Assembly: GCA_013176395.1 (NCBI GenBank)
Contig: JABMLP010000001.1
Span: 1,798,001 to 1,862,000 of the forward strand
Direction: 5' to 3'
Origin: Venturia oleaginea
Taxonomy: Eukaryota > Ascomycota > Dothideomycetes > Venturiales > Venturiaceae
DNA: 64,000 nucleotides
The position numbers were made by a program, and so were the translations under genes. The notes beneath the pieces were generated by a model, which was not told where the DNA came from, did no database searches, and was given only the letters and a program-made list of their open reading frames with translations. Below, piece after piece: positions 18,934-31,388 of this stretch; within the stretch, counting starts at the first letter, position 1; every line of letters begins with the position of its first letter.

Positions 18934-20673
18934 TCAAATTCTGCTTCGTGAATCCTTCTTTAAATGTCCAGTCTGCGAACTGTCCGAGTCGTTGACTTCT
19001 GCTTCGACAAGGGGTCCGGTGTACCACTTCCTTCCACCAGCGAACCAGTAGAGCGTGGCAGCCACGTAGATAGCCACCAAGAAGACTGCAGCGTAGTTCA
19101 TGGTGTCCGCAGTGACGGGCATAACGGTTGGGCAGACAAAAATGATGGACACGAAAGCGGTCCATACGCAAGCCCAAATGTTTACTGCTGGACCAAATTT
19201 GCCCATGTGCCATGGACCAGGTTCGAATTTGTCGAACAGGAGTCTGCACATGATTGGAATAATGTAGGACCAGTCAAGGGCGATGGCGCAGACATTGAAC
19301 ACGCCCAAGATGGCAGCGTAGGATCCAAGCCCAACTAAATTGATAGCGATGCAAAGGAGGACCGAGATCCAGACGGCGTAGACTGGAGTTCCAGTGCGCT
19401 TGTTGATCTTGATCCAGATGTTCGAGAATGGAATGAGACGATCACGGGAGAACGCAAAGACAGTCCTGCCAAGTGCTTGAGTGGCAGTAAAGCAAACGAA
19501 TTGAAGAATGATAAAGGCGCAGACGGTGAAGAAAACTCCTCCCGCTGTTCCGAGGTTGTTGTAGTAGATCTGAGCCACAGGTTGGCCAAGCTCGGAGGCT
19601 AAAATTTCGGTGAGATCGCCCGAGCAAAATCCGAGGACAATGTTGAACAAGAAACCCGCAATGTAGGTAAATGCCATGGCGAGGGAGATGGCCCATGGAG
19701 CTTTGATCTCGGGCTCGGAGATCCTAACAGAGTTAATTGTGGCAATTATGGCTAGCTTGGGAGAAACTCACTCTTCTGTGATGTGTGCCGTCGCATCGTA
19801 ATCCGTCATGGTCCAACTGACAGAGAGGAAGCCGAAAAGAAACGACCAGCCTTGAGGAGTCCATCCCGAAGGAGTCGGATCAGGTACATTGGCGAAGACG
19901 TAATGCGCGTTGTGCTTGTTTGGAGCCTTGACCAACAAAGCAATGCAGCAAGAAACAAGCACGAGAACATGGAAAATGACGTATCCCTTTGTCATTTTCT
20001 CCATCCAGTAGGTGGACAAAGAATTGATCAAACCGCAGAAAAATGTGAGAGCTGCCATGACACCAACGGTTGCGCCAGTAGTAGGAACATATGAGCCACC
20101 GGAGCCCATGGAGACAGCAGCAAGAAGCAACTGCGCAGAACCATATTCGGACGAGGCAACACCAGCAACCTGTCCAAGTAGATTGACCCAGCCAGTGATC
20201 CAACTCAAAAGAGGAACATATTTTGGCGGCGCAAGGCGAGATATTGTATAATATAAACCGCCGCAGGTTGGGTAGGCACTGACGAGTTCGGCCACGGAGC
20301 AAGCAATGCACATACAACCAGCGCCCGAGATCAGCCAACACCAAACGGCAGCAGTTGGTCCACCAGCAGACAGGGACGTGGAGTAGGTGGTGGTGATTGT
20401 AGCGAAGAGACCGGAGATGCTGACGGCGAAGGAGAAGGTGGAGAGGTAACCGAATTCGCGCTTGAAGACCTGTCCCAATGTCAGATGGTTGTCAGATGTA
20501 AACACACATGCATATGGGACCCATACTGGTTTATATCCAAACTTCTCGGCCAGTTCCCTGTCAGCCGAATTGAGTTCTTCCAAGTTGACCGTTCGACGTC
20601 TGCCGTTCTCGTCGGTGAGCTGGACCGATTCGCGACGTTGGCGCAGTTCGCCCTCTCCGATTTCGTGATCCAT
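18934..20673 (-). CDS. APC-family amino acid/GABA permease
   Basis: Three exons: 20673-20527, 20469-19772, 19723-18934. Introns of 57 and 48 bp have GTATGG/CAG and GTGAGT/TAG boundaries and keep frame, giving 544 residues. The 57-bp intron is a multiple of three without a stop, so it can be misread as coding; splicing restores the usual GYKPV-FKREFGYLS junction. The protein has about 12 hydrophobic segments and family signatures such as YPTCGGLYYTISRLAPP, DYDATAHITEE and ALGRTVFAFSRDRLIP. These match fungal GABA/choline-type permeases of the plasma membrane (Uga4/Hnm1 group). Substrate cannot be fixed from sequence. Confidence 0.9.
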
Positions 20674-21963
20674 AGGAGTGCTATTGTGAAGAGATGTCGA
20701 GTATTGATGGAACTAATTCACTTCCACTTGCGGTAGCGGACGATCCGCTTGACTGAAGAGCAATAAAGGATATTAAGATGGTCGAGCTGTAGGGGCAGCA
20801 TAAGATATTTGAATTAAATGGGACGGCGACAATCCGCAATGTCTCTTGCAGCTTTGGCGATAGAAGAAGCGAAGAATGTTCTATCGCTGCCAGTGCGCTT
20901 TGTATCCCAGAGTCTTGGGAGGAGCGACCCGCCTTTATGGCGAACCGCATGAAGGAGAAAGGGCTACTCTAGATGCTGGCAGCGCGACCTTCAGCGGCAG
21001 AAATTTGCTGGTGTGGATATGTCTAGCGGGGTCGTTGGTTGGTGAGAAACGTCTCCTCCAGCCAATGATGGCGCGCTTGCGAGATAGCCTTGCCCACATC
21101 TCGGCATGTCCTATCTCTCATATGTGATGGCGTCCCACGAGTTCTCGCATCGCGTATCCCAAGGCGGGGGCTGCCCAGGGCTAGCAGAAGATTTCGCGCC
21201 CATCTTTAGTGGATGTGCGAACGGAGTCTTGACCGAGAGAGAGCGACTTGGCCTGAGGTGTACGATGGGCCGCATGGATGGCGGGGTGAAAGAACAAAGC
21301 TGAAGCTGAAGAAGCCCATTCGGCAACATGACTCGTGCGGGATATTACTGCTATATACTCCGTCTATCTTCTTCCAGTTTGTGCTTCCTTCCGACCCCGA
21401 AAATCTGATCCATCAGAAGCAAATACGAGCTCAACACGGACTCTTTCACTGTAATGACTCGAGGCATGGGTTGTCGATGCTTACACACGCGATAACACTA
21501 TCATTTGTGGGACGAAGTGCGGCTGTGTATCACCATCAACTATTCAGGTCGGCCGTGTGGATGGGACAGCTTTGTTTCTACTTTCGTTGAGTACCCATCC
21601 AACCAGTCCTATGCTATGCTTGAGACCAGGTCCATCTGATGCCCAAACGATTATGCAACAGAATCTCTGTTCGACAATAGTATTACACAATGCGCTCCTC
21701 GCTAGCCGCTCAAAAGTACAACCTATATCATGCAATCATGCAGAAGCAAACCTTCAACCACGTTTCATCCATCCATCGACACGACATCATCATCAATCAT
21801 TCCCATCTCACCTTGGATCTTCTCACCACGGCACAACAGCTCAGCTCATCCATTACTTGAGCCAATGATCACACGTATAACCACCCCCCAGCACTGTAAC
21901 CGGACCGGAAAAATCAGGACCGTTGCCAGAGTCGTCGTCTATCTTGTGTTAATTACAGGTTTA
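20674..21963. other. Intergenic DNA upstream of the permease
   Basis: About 1.3 kb. It holds the permease promoter; no other gene is recognised. Confidence 0.5.
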
Positions 21964-22564
21964 TTACATGATCTTGGAAAACACGCTTTGACCGCCATCA
22001 AGCTTGTCAGCCTCTTGCCTCAAAGCGTCAGCCCTGAACTTCTGGAATGCCTTTTCAATGCGTTCTCGTGAAGCTGGGTCCTTTGTAATAGTTCGTCCAG
22101 CTGATATAGACCCAGTTATGAGGCCGGTCTCACCTCCAACGAAGAGACCACCAGCTGTGAAGAAGAAGTATGCGGCAACATCGCCCAAAACAGTAGGTTT
22201 GACAAGGTTGGTGACGTCGGGAAGGGGTTCTATGTCCAAACGGTCAGCAAGTAGTTTTCCATCTGGAATTCTGTATAGACATACCAGTTCGACCATCGGC
22301 GAAGCTGACGGACACTGGCTTCTCTCGTGCTTTGAATGCTTCGAACACCTTCGTCCTCGCCGAGCGGACCCGGAACGCAAGGACGACCCCAAGAGCCACA
22401 CCGATGAGAGAACCAATTGTGGCGTGCGATTTGAACTTTGCTGCAGCGATCTTGAGTGTTTCTCGGTCTGTATCTTCTAGGTCCTTGTTGAAGTGCTCCT
22501 CAGCTAGCTTCCCAAGCTGGTCCCCATGGGTTCGGCGGAAAGCTGCAAACGTTTCGTTGGACAT
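21964..22564 (-). CDS. Uncharacterised protein with two hydrophobic segments
   Basis: Two exons, 22564-22285 and 22229-21964; the intron has GTATGT and TAG and splits a Glu codon. About 181 residues. The ATG at 22564 starts MSNETFAAFRRTHGDQLG; further upstream codons lack an ATG. A charged N-terminal helix is followed by a hydrophobic segment (SHATIGSLIGVALGVVLAF), a polar linker, a second hydrophobic segment (around DVAAYFFFTAGGLFVGG) and a charged C-terminal helix (RERIEKAFQKFRADALRQEA). The family is not recognised. A small organelle-membrane protein is possible. Confidence 0.75.
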
Positions 22565-23917
22565 TGTGATTGTTGTGGGTATTGTGCTCAAGGGAAGTGT
22601 GTAATAGCTGTCGCCGGTGTTTCAATGGGGGCTTATTTGTAGAGTAGAGAGAATGTGGTGGTTGAGAGACTTCCCCACAGACCAGAGAGCTCTCTCGAGC
22701 CTTCTATCTCTAGCCTCGGCTGACATCATAGGTCGGTCGTGCCTTCACCTTCCGCTTCCCGTGGAAAATTCAAAACACCAACCACCTTTCGACTTTGCCA
22801 GTGGATTGTTCTCCATACTCTCGGCGTATACGACGACCATCCAACTCGGTATCCATGCTGTAAAACTTTCTCGCAATAGTGGAAATCACACTTCAGACTG
22901 GTGCAATCCGAGTCCGATTGAGAGTAGCCTCTTCAAAAAGAACTTCGCCCTTGGTCAAATGGATTGATGAACCATCCGTTACGCTCAACCAATCACACGT
23001 TTTGCGTTCGGGAGTCCTAAGATAAACCATGGTGCTCTGATTATATAACGTATGAGATTTCTGTAGATAGCGACACGATATCCTTTAGTTCTCGTTTCTG
23101 CTAATGGCTTTTTCTAGAGGCCGGGTCTCGAATTGAGATGTAGTACAAGACTCGAGTGATTTCGGGCATATACTATGGTAGAAGTCTCGAATGAGGCTTT
23201 CCCATGTGTAGATGAAGATCAGATGGTGAAACGGTTGGATGGACGCGGGGTAAGGACTGAGGGGACCCATAGGCGATCCGCACGCAACATTGACAGGAGA
23301 TGGGCATCGATGGCAGAATCAGGGTCTGACGGGTCGGATCACCTCTGCCGAAGCTGTTGTTTGGAGTTGATATATACGTTCAGGCACAGAAAGTAGCTGT
23401 GGAATTTTGCCACGAAAGTGCGACATTGGTCAGTCATTGAAGATTTATCAAGGCTGCCCAGCTCATCCATCGTGCCTTTGCCATACGGACCGTCCGGAGG
23501 TTACGACAGCATCTCCCTTTGCAGTGTCCTCGCAACAGTAGTCGTCAGGGAGTACAGAGCATCTACGCGGATTTGCAAGAGCACAAGCTCAAATAAACCA
23601 TCCCCCGCCACAATATATATTGCATGACAAGGACTGCCCTCCTCACGTACCGGACTGACTCAACACTCAGGTGAACGTGAAGATACTCGTCCAGGATCCC
23701 GTCTCGTCTCAGGCATGCCAAATCTACCTATTGGTCCCAGGGCCGCTGTTTCAAGTAACAAGGATGCGCCCATCAGCATATCAATGTGCATTAAGCTCGC
23801 CATCATAGCAGTTTTGAATGTCTCTGTGCGTGCTTCGTGGTTTAAGCTCCAGTCATCCTCCTACCACTCCAAGATGCTTTCTTGCATCCCAGTACCCCTT
23901 TTTCATCCATAACCATT
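22565..23917. promoter_or_regulatory. Divergent intergenic region
   Basis: About 1.35 kb between divergent genes, containing both promoters. No other gene or element recognised. Confidence 0.45.
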
Positions 23918-25588
23918 ATGACCACGCCTACACTGGAGCAAATTCAGTCATGGCCTCCACCAAACTTTGTCGACCCTGAGACGCGCGTAAACCTTTTGCT
24001 CGAAATTGAAGCACCCATCACTATCCTCACAATTACATTCGTCTGCGCGCGCTTCTACTCGCGGACCTGTCTTCGACATGTACTTGGCTGGGATGACTGG
24101 GTTATGGTATGTCTGCATACACTACTCGGGATAAACAGCACTAATATGGAAGCAGGCCCTGGCAGCAGTATGTAAGCTTAACATCTTCTCTCGACTCCTT
24201 CTAACAGCGCCCAGGTATTTGCAGTAGCAATAACCCTCTGCCACTGTCTTTCAACGCTCTACGCGACTGGCTACCACTTCTGGGATATTCCCGTCTCTCA
24301 TTTTGTCCCATCTGGAAAGGTACGTGAAATGTGAAGCCCCTACACCAGTACTAATGCCTGCCAGCTGACCTATGTAACCTTGGTACTCTTCGCGCCATCC
24401 GCCAGCCTGGCGAAGATCTCCATCTGCATGACTTATCTTCGTGTTTTCCCCAGTCAATCAGATAGACGCTTCGCACAGTTTGGCATTGGCTTCTCTATCA
24501 TTTTCTGTGTCGTCGTCACCTTCATCAACATATTTCAATGCTGGTATGCTTTCTCGCATTTTGTTGGTTAAAAAGTGAACTAACAAATGGTAGGCCAATC
24601 ATTGGTTATTGGAATCCAATCCGACACCCGGCGAAATGCGTCGATCGACAAGCTCTTACTCTAGCGACGCAAGCAGTGAACAGTATCAGTGATCTCCTGA
24701 TTTTTCTCTGGCCAGCACGCACTCTCTGGGGTGTGCGCTTACCAACGCAACAAAAATTGGGTTTAGTTTTTGTCTTTTCCGTTGGAGTGATGTAAGTTAT
24801 ATTGCAATACTCAAACACGACAAAAATAACTCGTGTCTAGCGTGTGTGTCACTGGTGTGTTTCGCTTGTGGTATCTAACATACTATTTCAAGAACTACGA
24901 TATCTTTTACAATGGAGCTGTCGTCTTCATCCTCGCAGGCTTAGAAACAAACCTGGCCATCATCTGCGGCTGCCTTCCAGGTTGCAAACCACTGCTCGCC
25001 CGGTTCTGTCCAACAGTATTTGGAACCCAGCACCATCCAGTATCTGACTACTCAAATCTTCGTTACTCGAAATTTATTCTCCCTGGCGCTCGAATGTCCA
25101 TCCGCTTGTCTCGTGGTGCGCCGGCCCACCTTCCACCGGCAAGTCGCCTTCACGGCCTGAACAGGTCCATTGCCGAGATTGGACCTAAATACATGGACGG
25201 AAGTATCATGAGCCGCACCGTGTCCCTCGAGAGCGTCCCCGTCAAACTCGACAAGCGGCCCTTCCCATCCGACTACGTCGTCCTGTCCCCACTACAGGAA
25301 GTCTACAGTCCCACCGTCACAGAAAGAATGATTGTCCACGGACAGAACAACATAAGCCCGCAAAGTGCGACATTCAGCGACGGCTACTCGCGTGGCTCGG
25401 TAGTGTACACGACGCACGAGTTGAGGAGGGCATCGACGAATGGGAGTGAGGCGCCACTCTGGCCTGTGCCGCGTACTCCGCTATCTCCGATTCACAGTTG
25501 GAGGAATCCGACGAGTCCGACTGTTAGTGAGATGATGGAGTGTCGGGGCGCTAAGAGTTGGTTTGACGATTGTGAGGATACACCATGA
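23918..25588 (+). CDS. Fungal 7-TM rhodopsin-domain (SAT4/PTH11-like) membrane protein, 6 exons
   Basis: Exons: 23918-24106, 24156-24167, 24215-24319, 24365-24543, 24594-24791, 24841-25588. All junctions keep frame and give 476 residues. Exon 2 is a 12-nt microexon coding Ala-Leu-Ala-Ala, needed to join DDWVM to VFAVAITLCH in the third helix region. Family signs are RFYSRTCLRHVLGWDDWVM after the first helix, then hydrophobic helices up to about residue 270, and a long polar cytoplasmic tail. This is the fungal integral-membrane family often written as rhodopsin domain, related to Pth11-like receptors but without a CFEM domain. It may sense surface or chemical cues; ligand unknown. Confidence 0.85.
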
Positions 25589-26240
25589 AAAGTTGGTGCG
25601 ATTAGCCGGTGTGCTGTCGGTGAACGCTCATGGCTTGGTTAATGTTTATGACCTTAGACTCCACATCGTATACTATGAATTTTAATGACACAGTTCGATT
25701 CTCTTTTTGCTTCTTCTTTTCATGCAGCTGGTTGATTCGAAGAGCGATTTGACAGCCGCGTAAGTTGGTGCAAATACATAGTAGATGTTTTAGTCTTTGA
25801 GATTGTGAAGACGGTCGCGCCTGCAATGCTTTTGTAGCCAGTATCGTGTATAGTGGTGCAGATGCGCAGATTAGCATTAATTACATTAGAGATGCGTTAC
25901 GTCATATCCTTCGTCCTTTGTACGTATACATCACATCCTCCTCCCCATTTCGATTAAGACATGCCAATGCACTGCGACCATTACCCAGAACATGAATAGT
26001 CGACGTCCGAACGCGATGGTGAAATCAAAATTCTAGCTGCATTGCTTCGTAAGACAGCATTTCCGTCTCCATCTTCGCATTCCATCACATAGCTTAGCTC
26101 AGGTGAGAGACTAAAATCAGAGCCGATTGAATTCACAAAGGAAGGCTCTCCAGCCAAACCAACCCAACTGGCAAAATTCAGCCACAAATCCCATCGCACT
26201 CATCATGACCAGGTCTATTCACCTGGCAAACTCAAGCGAT
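25589..26240. other. Intergenic DNA between convergent genes
   Basis: About 650 bp, no gene recognised. Confidence 0.5.
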
Positions 26241-27002
26241 TCAAACACCATTCAAACCACCCTTCCAAACCTCCTCCTCACTCATCCCCTTCCCCCTCCC
26301 CCACCCCCAACCCTTCCCCCCCTTCAACTGTCCCCTAACATCAATCCTAACCTCCTCTTTACTCCCCATCAACTCAACCAAATGCCTAACCTGCGGTGCA
26401 TAAAACCTACTCCCCTCCCCACTCTCCTCCATCTCCTTATTCCGCCTTCCCTGCTCCTCCTTGCGTATCGCAACAGCGACTGCATCTTCTTTCCCCCTCA
26501 ATTCTGCATCTCGTTTTAGATCGCGCAGACGGTGGCGTTTCTTTGAGCGTTCGAACGAGGAGTGGCGTACAAGGCCGTAGGCGGACCAGACGTAGGTTTC
26601 GCCTTTCTCTGGGGAGGGGGAGGAGGGGAGGTGTAGGTGGCCACGGCGGCGGAGGAAGATTAGGAGGGTTGTTAGGATGGCTAGGGAGAGGAGGGAGAGG
26701 AGGGTTGCCACTAGGGCTCTTGGGAAGTGGTGCGGGTTTGATGGTTTGGTGCTATTTTGTGATGTGGATGATGCTGTTTGTGTGGCTGAGGCGTCTGATA
26801 CTGGTGTTTGGATGGATGGAGAGGTTGGGTGTGGTAGTGTTGTTGTTGTTACTGTTTGTACAATTGCTGCTGGCTGATTAGCATGTGTGTGGATCTCCGA
26901 GGATGTAGCCTTACTTTCTGTGAAGTTGTTTTGAGCGTGTGACGAAGATGTGGGGATATCATTCCAGTTGGTGTATATCGTCGTCGCCGTCCGCGTCGCC
27001 AT
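26241..27002 (-). CDS. Single-TM, Ser/Thr-rich membrane protein
   Basis: The ATG at 27002 begins MATRTATTIYTNWNDIPTSS; an upstream hydrophobic extension to about 27134 lacks an ATG. About 253 residues. The first 85 are Ser/Thr/Pro-rich with likely glycosylation. One transmembrane helix follows (ALVATLLSLLSLAILTTLLI then RRR), and the cytosolic tail is basic, rich in Lys/Arg/Glu with a Gly-Trp repeat near the end. This layout resembles fungal wall-stress sensor-like or Mid2-like proteins, but no specific family motif is visible. Confidence 0.65.
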   Translation of the reverse strand: MATRTATTIYTNWNDIPTSSSHAQNNFTESKATSSEIHTHANQPAAIVQTVTTTTLPHPTSPSIQTPVSDASATQTASSTSQNSTKPSNPHHFPRALVATLLSLLSLAILTTLLIFLRRRGHLHLPSSPSPEKGETYVWSAYGLVRHSSFERSKKRHRLRDLKRDAELRGKEDAVAVAIRKEEQGRRNKEMEESGEGSRFYAPQVRHLVELMGSKEEVRIDVRGQLKGGKGWGWGRGKGMSEEEVWKGGLNGV

Positions 27003-27891
27003 ATTGAGCAAGATTAAACAGCTCGCAAGATTCCCACCAAGTCCTCCTCCTCGATTTCTCGCAAGATGAAACAACAATGACGATGATGAGGAGAATTCAA
27101 CGCACAAAAGCCAGAAACGAACAAACAAGATCAAACTTCAGCAGAATCACACACAGGAAGAACAAACAACGATGTATTATAAGATCACGAACCGCGCCCG
27201 TGCCACGCACCTCGATAAATACATCCATCATCGCTCAGCCTTTTAGTGCAGACACAGAAGCAATCTTCGGACTTCCAACACAAATGCCCATCAGACACGA
27301 TACTCGCACGCCGATACCAAACAATCGATAAACCCCAGCACGGTAGCGGGGAATATCGCGGTAGCTACGCGGGATCCGAACGCGGTTCCAAACCTAATCG
27401 GAGCCATGTACCTGGATTCCCTGTGGTCGAAGTTGATCGCGTGATGAGCCTGTTGACGTGCGCAGTCCGTGTTTGACAGCGGGACGCGAAGCCATTACTA
27501 CGTACACTGTGCAGTATTTGATTTTTGAAGCAGGGAATGAGGCGTCGAGGTTGTTCAGGGATGGGAGTGAGACACGATTGGGGCAATGATGAATTGCGGA
27601 GCCTTGAGTGCAGGAGGTGAAACTGTGGCGAATATAAGTGTACACGTGAGAAGGAAAATTGCTAGACATGTCTTAGACTCGACAAGAAGGAGAAAAGATG
27701 ATGGTCGGTTGCTTTGATGAGGTGAGATGAGGTTGAAGAGTTGGAGGAGGGAACCACGGCCTGACCCCGTTAGGCGATCTCCTAGGATCTTGGGAGAAAT
27801 CGATCGTCTCCACCACCAGCATCTGCCATGTTACTGCCGTCTAAACTCTGATTTCCGAAAGAACTCGCAAAAAGACCAAATTCGACAGAGA
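27003..27891. other. Intergenic DNA
   Basis: Promoter side of the single-TM gene and 3' flank of the RTA1-like gene. Nothing else recognised. Confidence 0.45.
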
Positions 27892-28907
27892 CTAAGCCGC
27901 TTGGTCGGGACCTGAATGCTTGGGCTCCTCGAAAACTCCACCAGATGTCTCGCTCTCACCATCTGCGAGAACCTTCTTATTCTTTTTGCCGAACCAGCTC
28001 TTCTTGCTTCCCCTCACCTTTCCTTTCTTGACATAGCCCTCCTTGAAGCACATTTCTGGGTGGAAAGCATTCAAGCTCAGAATGCCAGCCGCAATAATCG
28101 CGCCCTCAAGCCCGATGAAGTATTTCTGGGTAATTATCAAGTGTCCTAACCATCCCTCGGACAATTCAGCAACACGGTAAATACCTCTCGTGAAGATGCA
28201 CAGAGTCGCGAAGATCAAAGCGCACACGAAGCCACGGAATCGAAACGAGTCTCTGAGTTTGGCATGTGTCGGATCTAAAGCCTGCGATTGGCCGAGTTTA
28301 CTGATCCTCCGATGTGTCCGGCCAGAATGTGTGGCTGCGCTAGCCGTGCCTCCGCCGAGTGCTTTTAGGACGAGAGAGAAGAAATCACATGGGATGAATA
28401 TTTTAGGGTAGAGACCAGGCTTTAGGCGTGAGTTTTCCGCGCCGAAGGTCTCAACGATGCGCGACAGGCAGAAGTAAAGATCGGCCGCATAGAAGGCGGG
28501 AGCGATGGTAAGGCAGATAATTTGTATGAGGAATGGGTTCTACAATTCCTGTCAGTAATCTGCGGCCAGGACTTCTCTTCTCGCTGAAAGCTTCGTACCT
28601 CGTCGAATGGTTTGGAGTGCGCCATTATCATGCCAATATATCCGAGGAGCTCGAGAACGGAGCCGCTGATTATGGCGACAGAAAAGGCGATAAACTTCCT
28701 CGACCATACTGCCTGCACCAGAAAAAGGATCAATGTGAGGGCGAAGAGAGTGGCGAAAAGGCTGTTTGCAGGTAATGATGGGATATAGCCAGCCCAGAAG
28801 GATAACTTCAAAGGACAAAGTTCGATGGTACATGCATCGCGACAAGCTCTCCTGGTCGCGTAATCCGTTGAGTTGCACTCGTTTGGCGCGAAAGCCGGGG
28901 AATACAT
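27892..28907 (-). CDS. RTA1-like 7-TM protein (lipid-translocating exporter family)
   Basis: Exons 28907-28599 and 28539-27892; the 59-bp intron has GTACGA and TAG. About 318 residues from the ATG at 28907. A hydrophobic run of about 39 codons continues upstream (to 29024) but has no ATG, so an extra upstream exon with a signal sequence is possible. RTA1 features are GYIPSLPANSLFATLFAL at the first helix, LELLGYIGMIMAHSKPFD, LTIAPAFYAADLYFCLSRIV and the late GIYRVAEL...GHLIITQKYF segment. Seven hydrophobic segments are visible. Rta1 and Rsb1 relatives act in resistance to toxic lipids or azoles and in sphingoid-base transport. The specific role here is unknown. Confidence 0.85.
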
Positions 28908-29040
28908 TGCCTCAGTCGTTGGGTGGTTTATGCAGCTCAAGCCTGGCGCAAGAGGTATAAGTATGGTGTTGAAGAATATTAGCAACGGGGTTCCGAGTAA
29001 CGTCAACACGGCAAAAGGGAGCACAAAGAAAGAAAGATGC

Positions 29041-29064
29041 CAAAGAAGAAGAAGAAGAAGAAGA
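29041..29064. repeat. GAA microsatellite
   Basis: About seven AAG/GAA units just upstream of the RTA1-like gene. Confidence 0.8.
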
Positions 29065-29372
29065 AGGCGGGATCAATGCCTACGCAGAAGAACGGGAAGC
29101 CCATTTTCCAGGATCGAAAGGCTAATTCTCTGGTCGGAGAAAGTCTTGGCTCGAGTTCTTGAGCTCGCTTGCGAGTTGGCCTGGTGGTGTTGCAGGAGGT
29201 GGAAGGTTTTCCCTCTCGCTTGCAGGCACTGCAAACGGACAAACTAGACCTGGATAGGTAAGGCCTCCGTTCAGCGGACGAGCCCGATGGCATTGTATTG
29301 ATGCATTTTTGTTTGGCCAATCAAGCTTTGTTGGGTCATCCTTGGTGAAAGCAGCTCGACATCGGACAATAA

Positions 29373-30285
29373 TCATCTCGCAACTGCAGGAAATTCTTCC
29401 AAAGCACTTTGCAAAGCTTTCTGCAATGCCTCATCACCTCTCGCGAACTGAGCCCCTTCTGCAACCATCTTTCTGAAAGCTGCGTTGCCATATTCGCTTT
29501 TGAACGGTACTTCGAGAGCCTTCTTCACAGCCTCCCTTTCGGCGATCCTAGCAGCCCATGCTTCTAAAGCAGGCCATCTCGTCAATTCGCCCACTCCGAG
29601 AAGATGCTAGTGTTAACCGCGCCCCAGCATGCCATGTCAGCAATACTATACCTCCCTCTGCCCTCGCCAGCCAAGTAGTCGCGGTCCTCCAGGGCAGAAT
29701 TCAGGACCGAGAAAACGGTGCAAAGGTCTCGGTGTGTTGTTGCCGTCGGAAAAGCCTGACGGGTAGGAGAAAAGCGGTAGTAGCGGAGAGCTTGGGACGA
29801 CGTTGGTGATAATTCTCCTTGAGAGAAGGCTACCCATTGCTCTGCTTTTAATTGCTCCTTTTCCGACTCGAATGTCAGGATGTGATTTGTGTCATATGCC
29901 CTGGCAAGATATTCGAGAATGGCTAGTTGGAGTGTTAGAAAGACTTCGATCGCGTATGGAAACCCGTACTTGAGCATTCGGACAAAATTATATCTCTATC
30001 ATGATCGATAATAACTGGGATCTTTCCGGCAGGGTTCAAAGCTAGGAACCATGGCTCTTTTTGAACGTTCTGAGGGAGCGTGATGCATTGTACGGTATAG
30101 TCCCTGCCATACGCTGCCTTCAATTCTTCGAGGAGAATCACCGGTTTTTGTCCTAAACAAATTTAAATTTAGGAATGTACGGGCGGATAGAAGTGCTTAC
30201 CATTTGGAGTAGGGAAAGTCAACACTTCAATGCCCGTCGTGGCTTTGGTCCCTGTGGCGCGAGGTGGAAATGATGGAGCAGCCAT
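29373..30285 (-). pseudogene. Glutathione S-transferase (Ure2p-like) with one frameshift
   Basis: Exons about 30285-30201, 30152-29970 and 29922-29373. Introns of 48 and 47 bp have GTAAGC/TAG and GTACGG/TAG. The first ATG of the usual start is at 30285; an earlier in-frame ATG at 30372 would add a basic, mitochondrial-like leader. The thioredoxin-fold part shows TFPTPNGQKPVILLEELK and LNPAGKIPVIIDHD. The helical part shows ILEYLARAYDTNH, EQWVAFSQGE, YSIADMACWGAV and RWPALEAWAARIAERE. Between WGAVNTSIFS and GVGELTRWP the frame shifts by one base near 29596-29601, and no intron of normal size explains it. Either the C-terminal domain is lost or the assembly lacks one base. Confidence 0.75.
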
Positions 30286-31388
30286 TCTTGAGATGCTAGA
30301 GTGGAGGTATCGGAGACGAAGACGAGATACAAATTGGTTTTGAAAGCATGTGAGAACTGGGGGCAGAGTCATAGAGAGGAATCGGATCGGTTTATACGTT
30401 GTTCCAGCCAGATGGGGTTCGGCGCCGAGGAGTGAGAAACATTTCGGAACGCGGAAAGAAGCTGGTGGCTGGAAGCTATCAAGGCATGTTCATTCCACCA
30501 ATTTGACCTTTATTTTATCAAACTGAAACAAGCGTAAGTCCAAATGTCTTCACGTGGTTGTGTATTGGGGCTGTCGCCGATAACGCCTTCAGTTCGCCGT
30601 GGACACCATGTATTGGTTCGGCAAGTGGCATATTTCGACAGCCGCTCCCAGTCGGGCTACTCAGGTGATGAGAACCTCGTTTCATTTCGTACCGGCCTTC
30701 GAGTCGATCGAGAAAGAAGATTGAAGAGGCTCAAGTGGGGGTGCAAATTGTGATGGTGTTGAGAGGAACATGTTCCCGCGGAAGATCGACAGGCTAATTT
30801 TAGCGGTACGCGTATCGACATCTTCATCAAACTCCTGGAATCACTTCTACAATAAAATCGGCTGCTCTCGACCTCTGGGCAAATTCTCACCTTCGACCAG
30901 TAAGAATGGTATACAGACTGATCACTCTTGAAGAGCCGCCGCCGTCACTACCTGTTGCTTACTTGCCACAGGAAGAGACTCTCTGCAATACTCGCAAACT
31001 CTTTCACCGGAAAGGAATGCGAGTATTGTGCTCTGCGAAGGCTATTCTAATACATGGCAGAAACTCCAACATCGTTCACTATGTCTCATAATCTGGAAGG
31101 TAGCGTCAGGATGTCCTTTTCTCTTCCTCGTATGGGCAGAGAGTCCGATACTGCTGATAGCATAGCCTTCAAGAGATGTTTACTCATGTCGAGGAGGATG
31201 GGTGGTTAACGACTAGCCATAGTAGTCAGGGAAACATATAAAGAGTAAGTCGTGGCTACATGCATCCTATCAGTATCAGATCATCAGCTTTCTTCTCAAA
31301 TTCAAATCATCTTCTTCGAAACTCCGCGCACTTTACGCAAAATCTCAACCCTGGGAATAGTCACTACACCTCCGTCAAAACTACCGCA
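30286..31388. other. Intergenic DNA
   Basis: No gene recognised. A TATA-like CATATAAAG lies at about 31235-31243, upstream of the Ser/Thr-repeat relic. Confidence 0.4.

Noticed and set aside
20527..20673. Reading the permease through its 57-bp first intron
   Set aside because: The segment is in frame without stops, but it has GTATGG...CAG ends and splicing restores the conserved permease junction.
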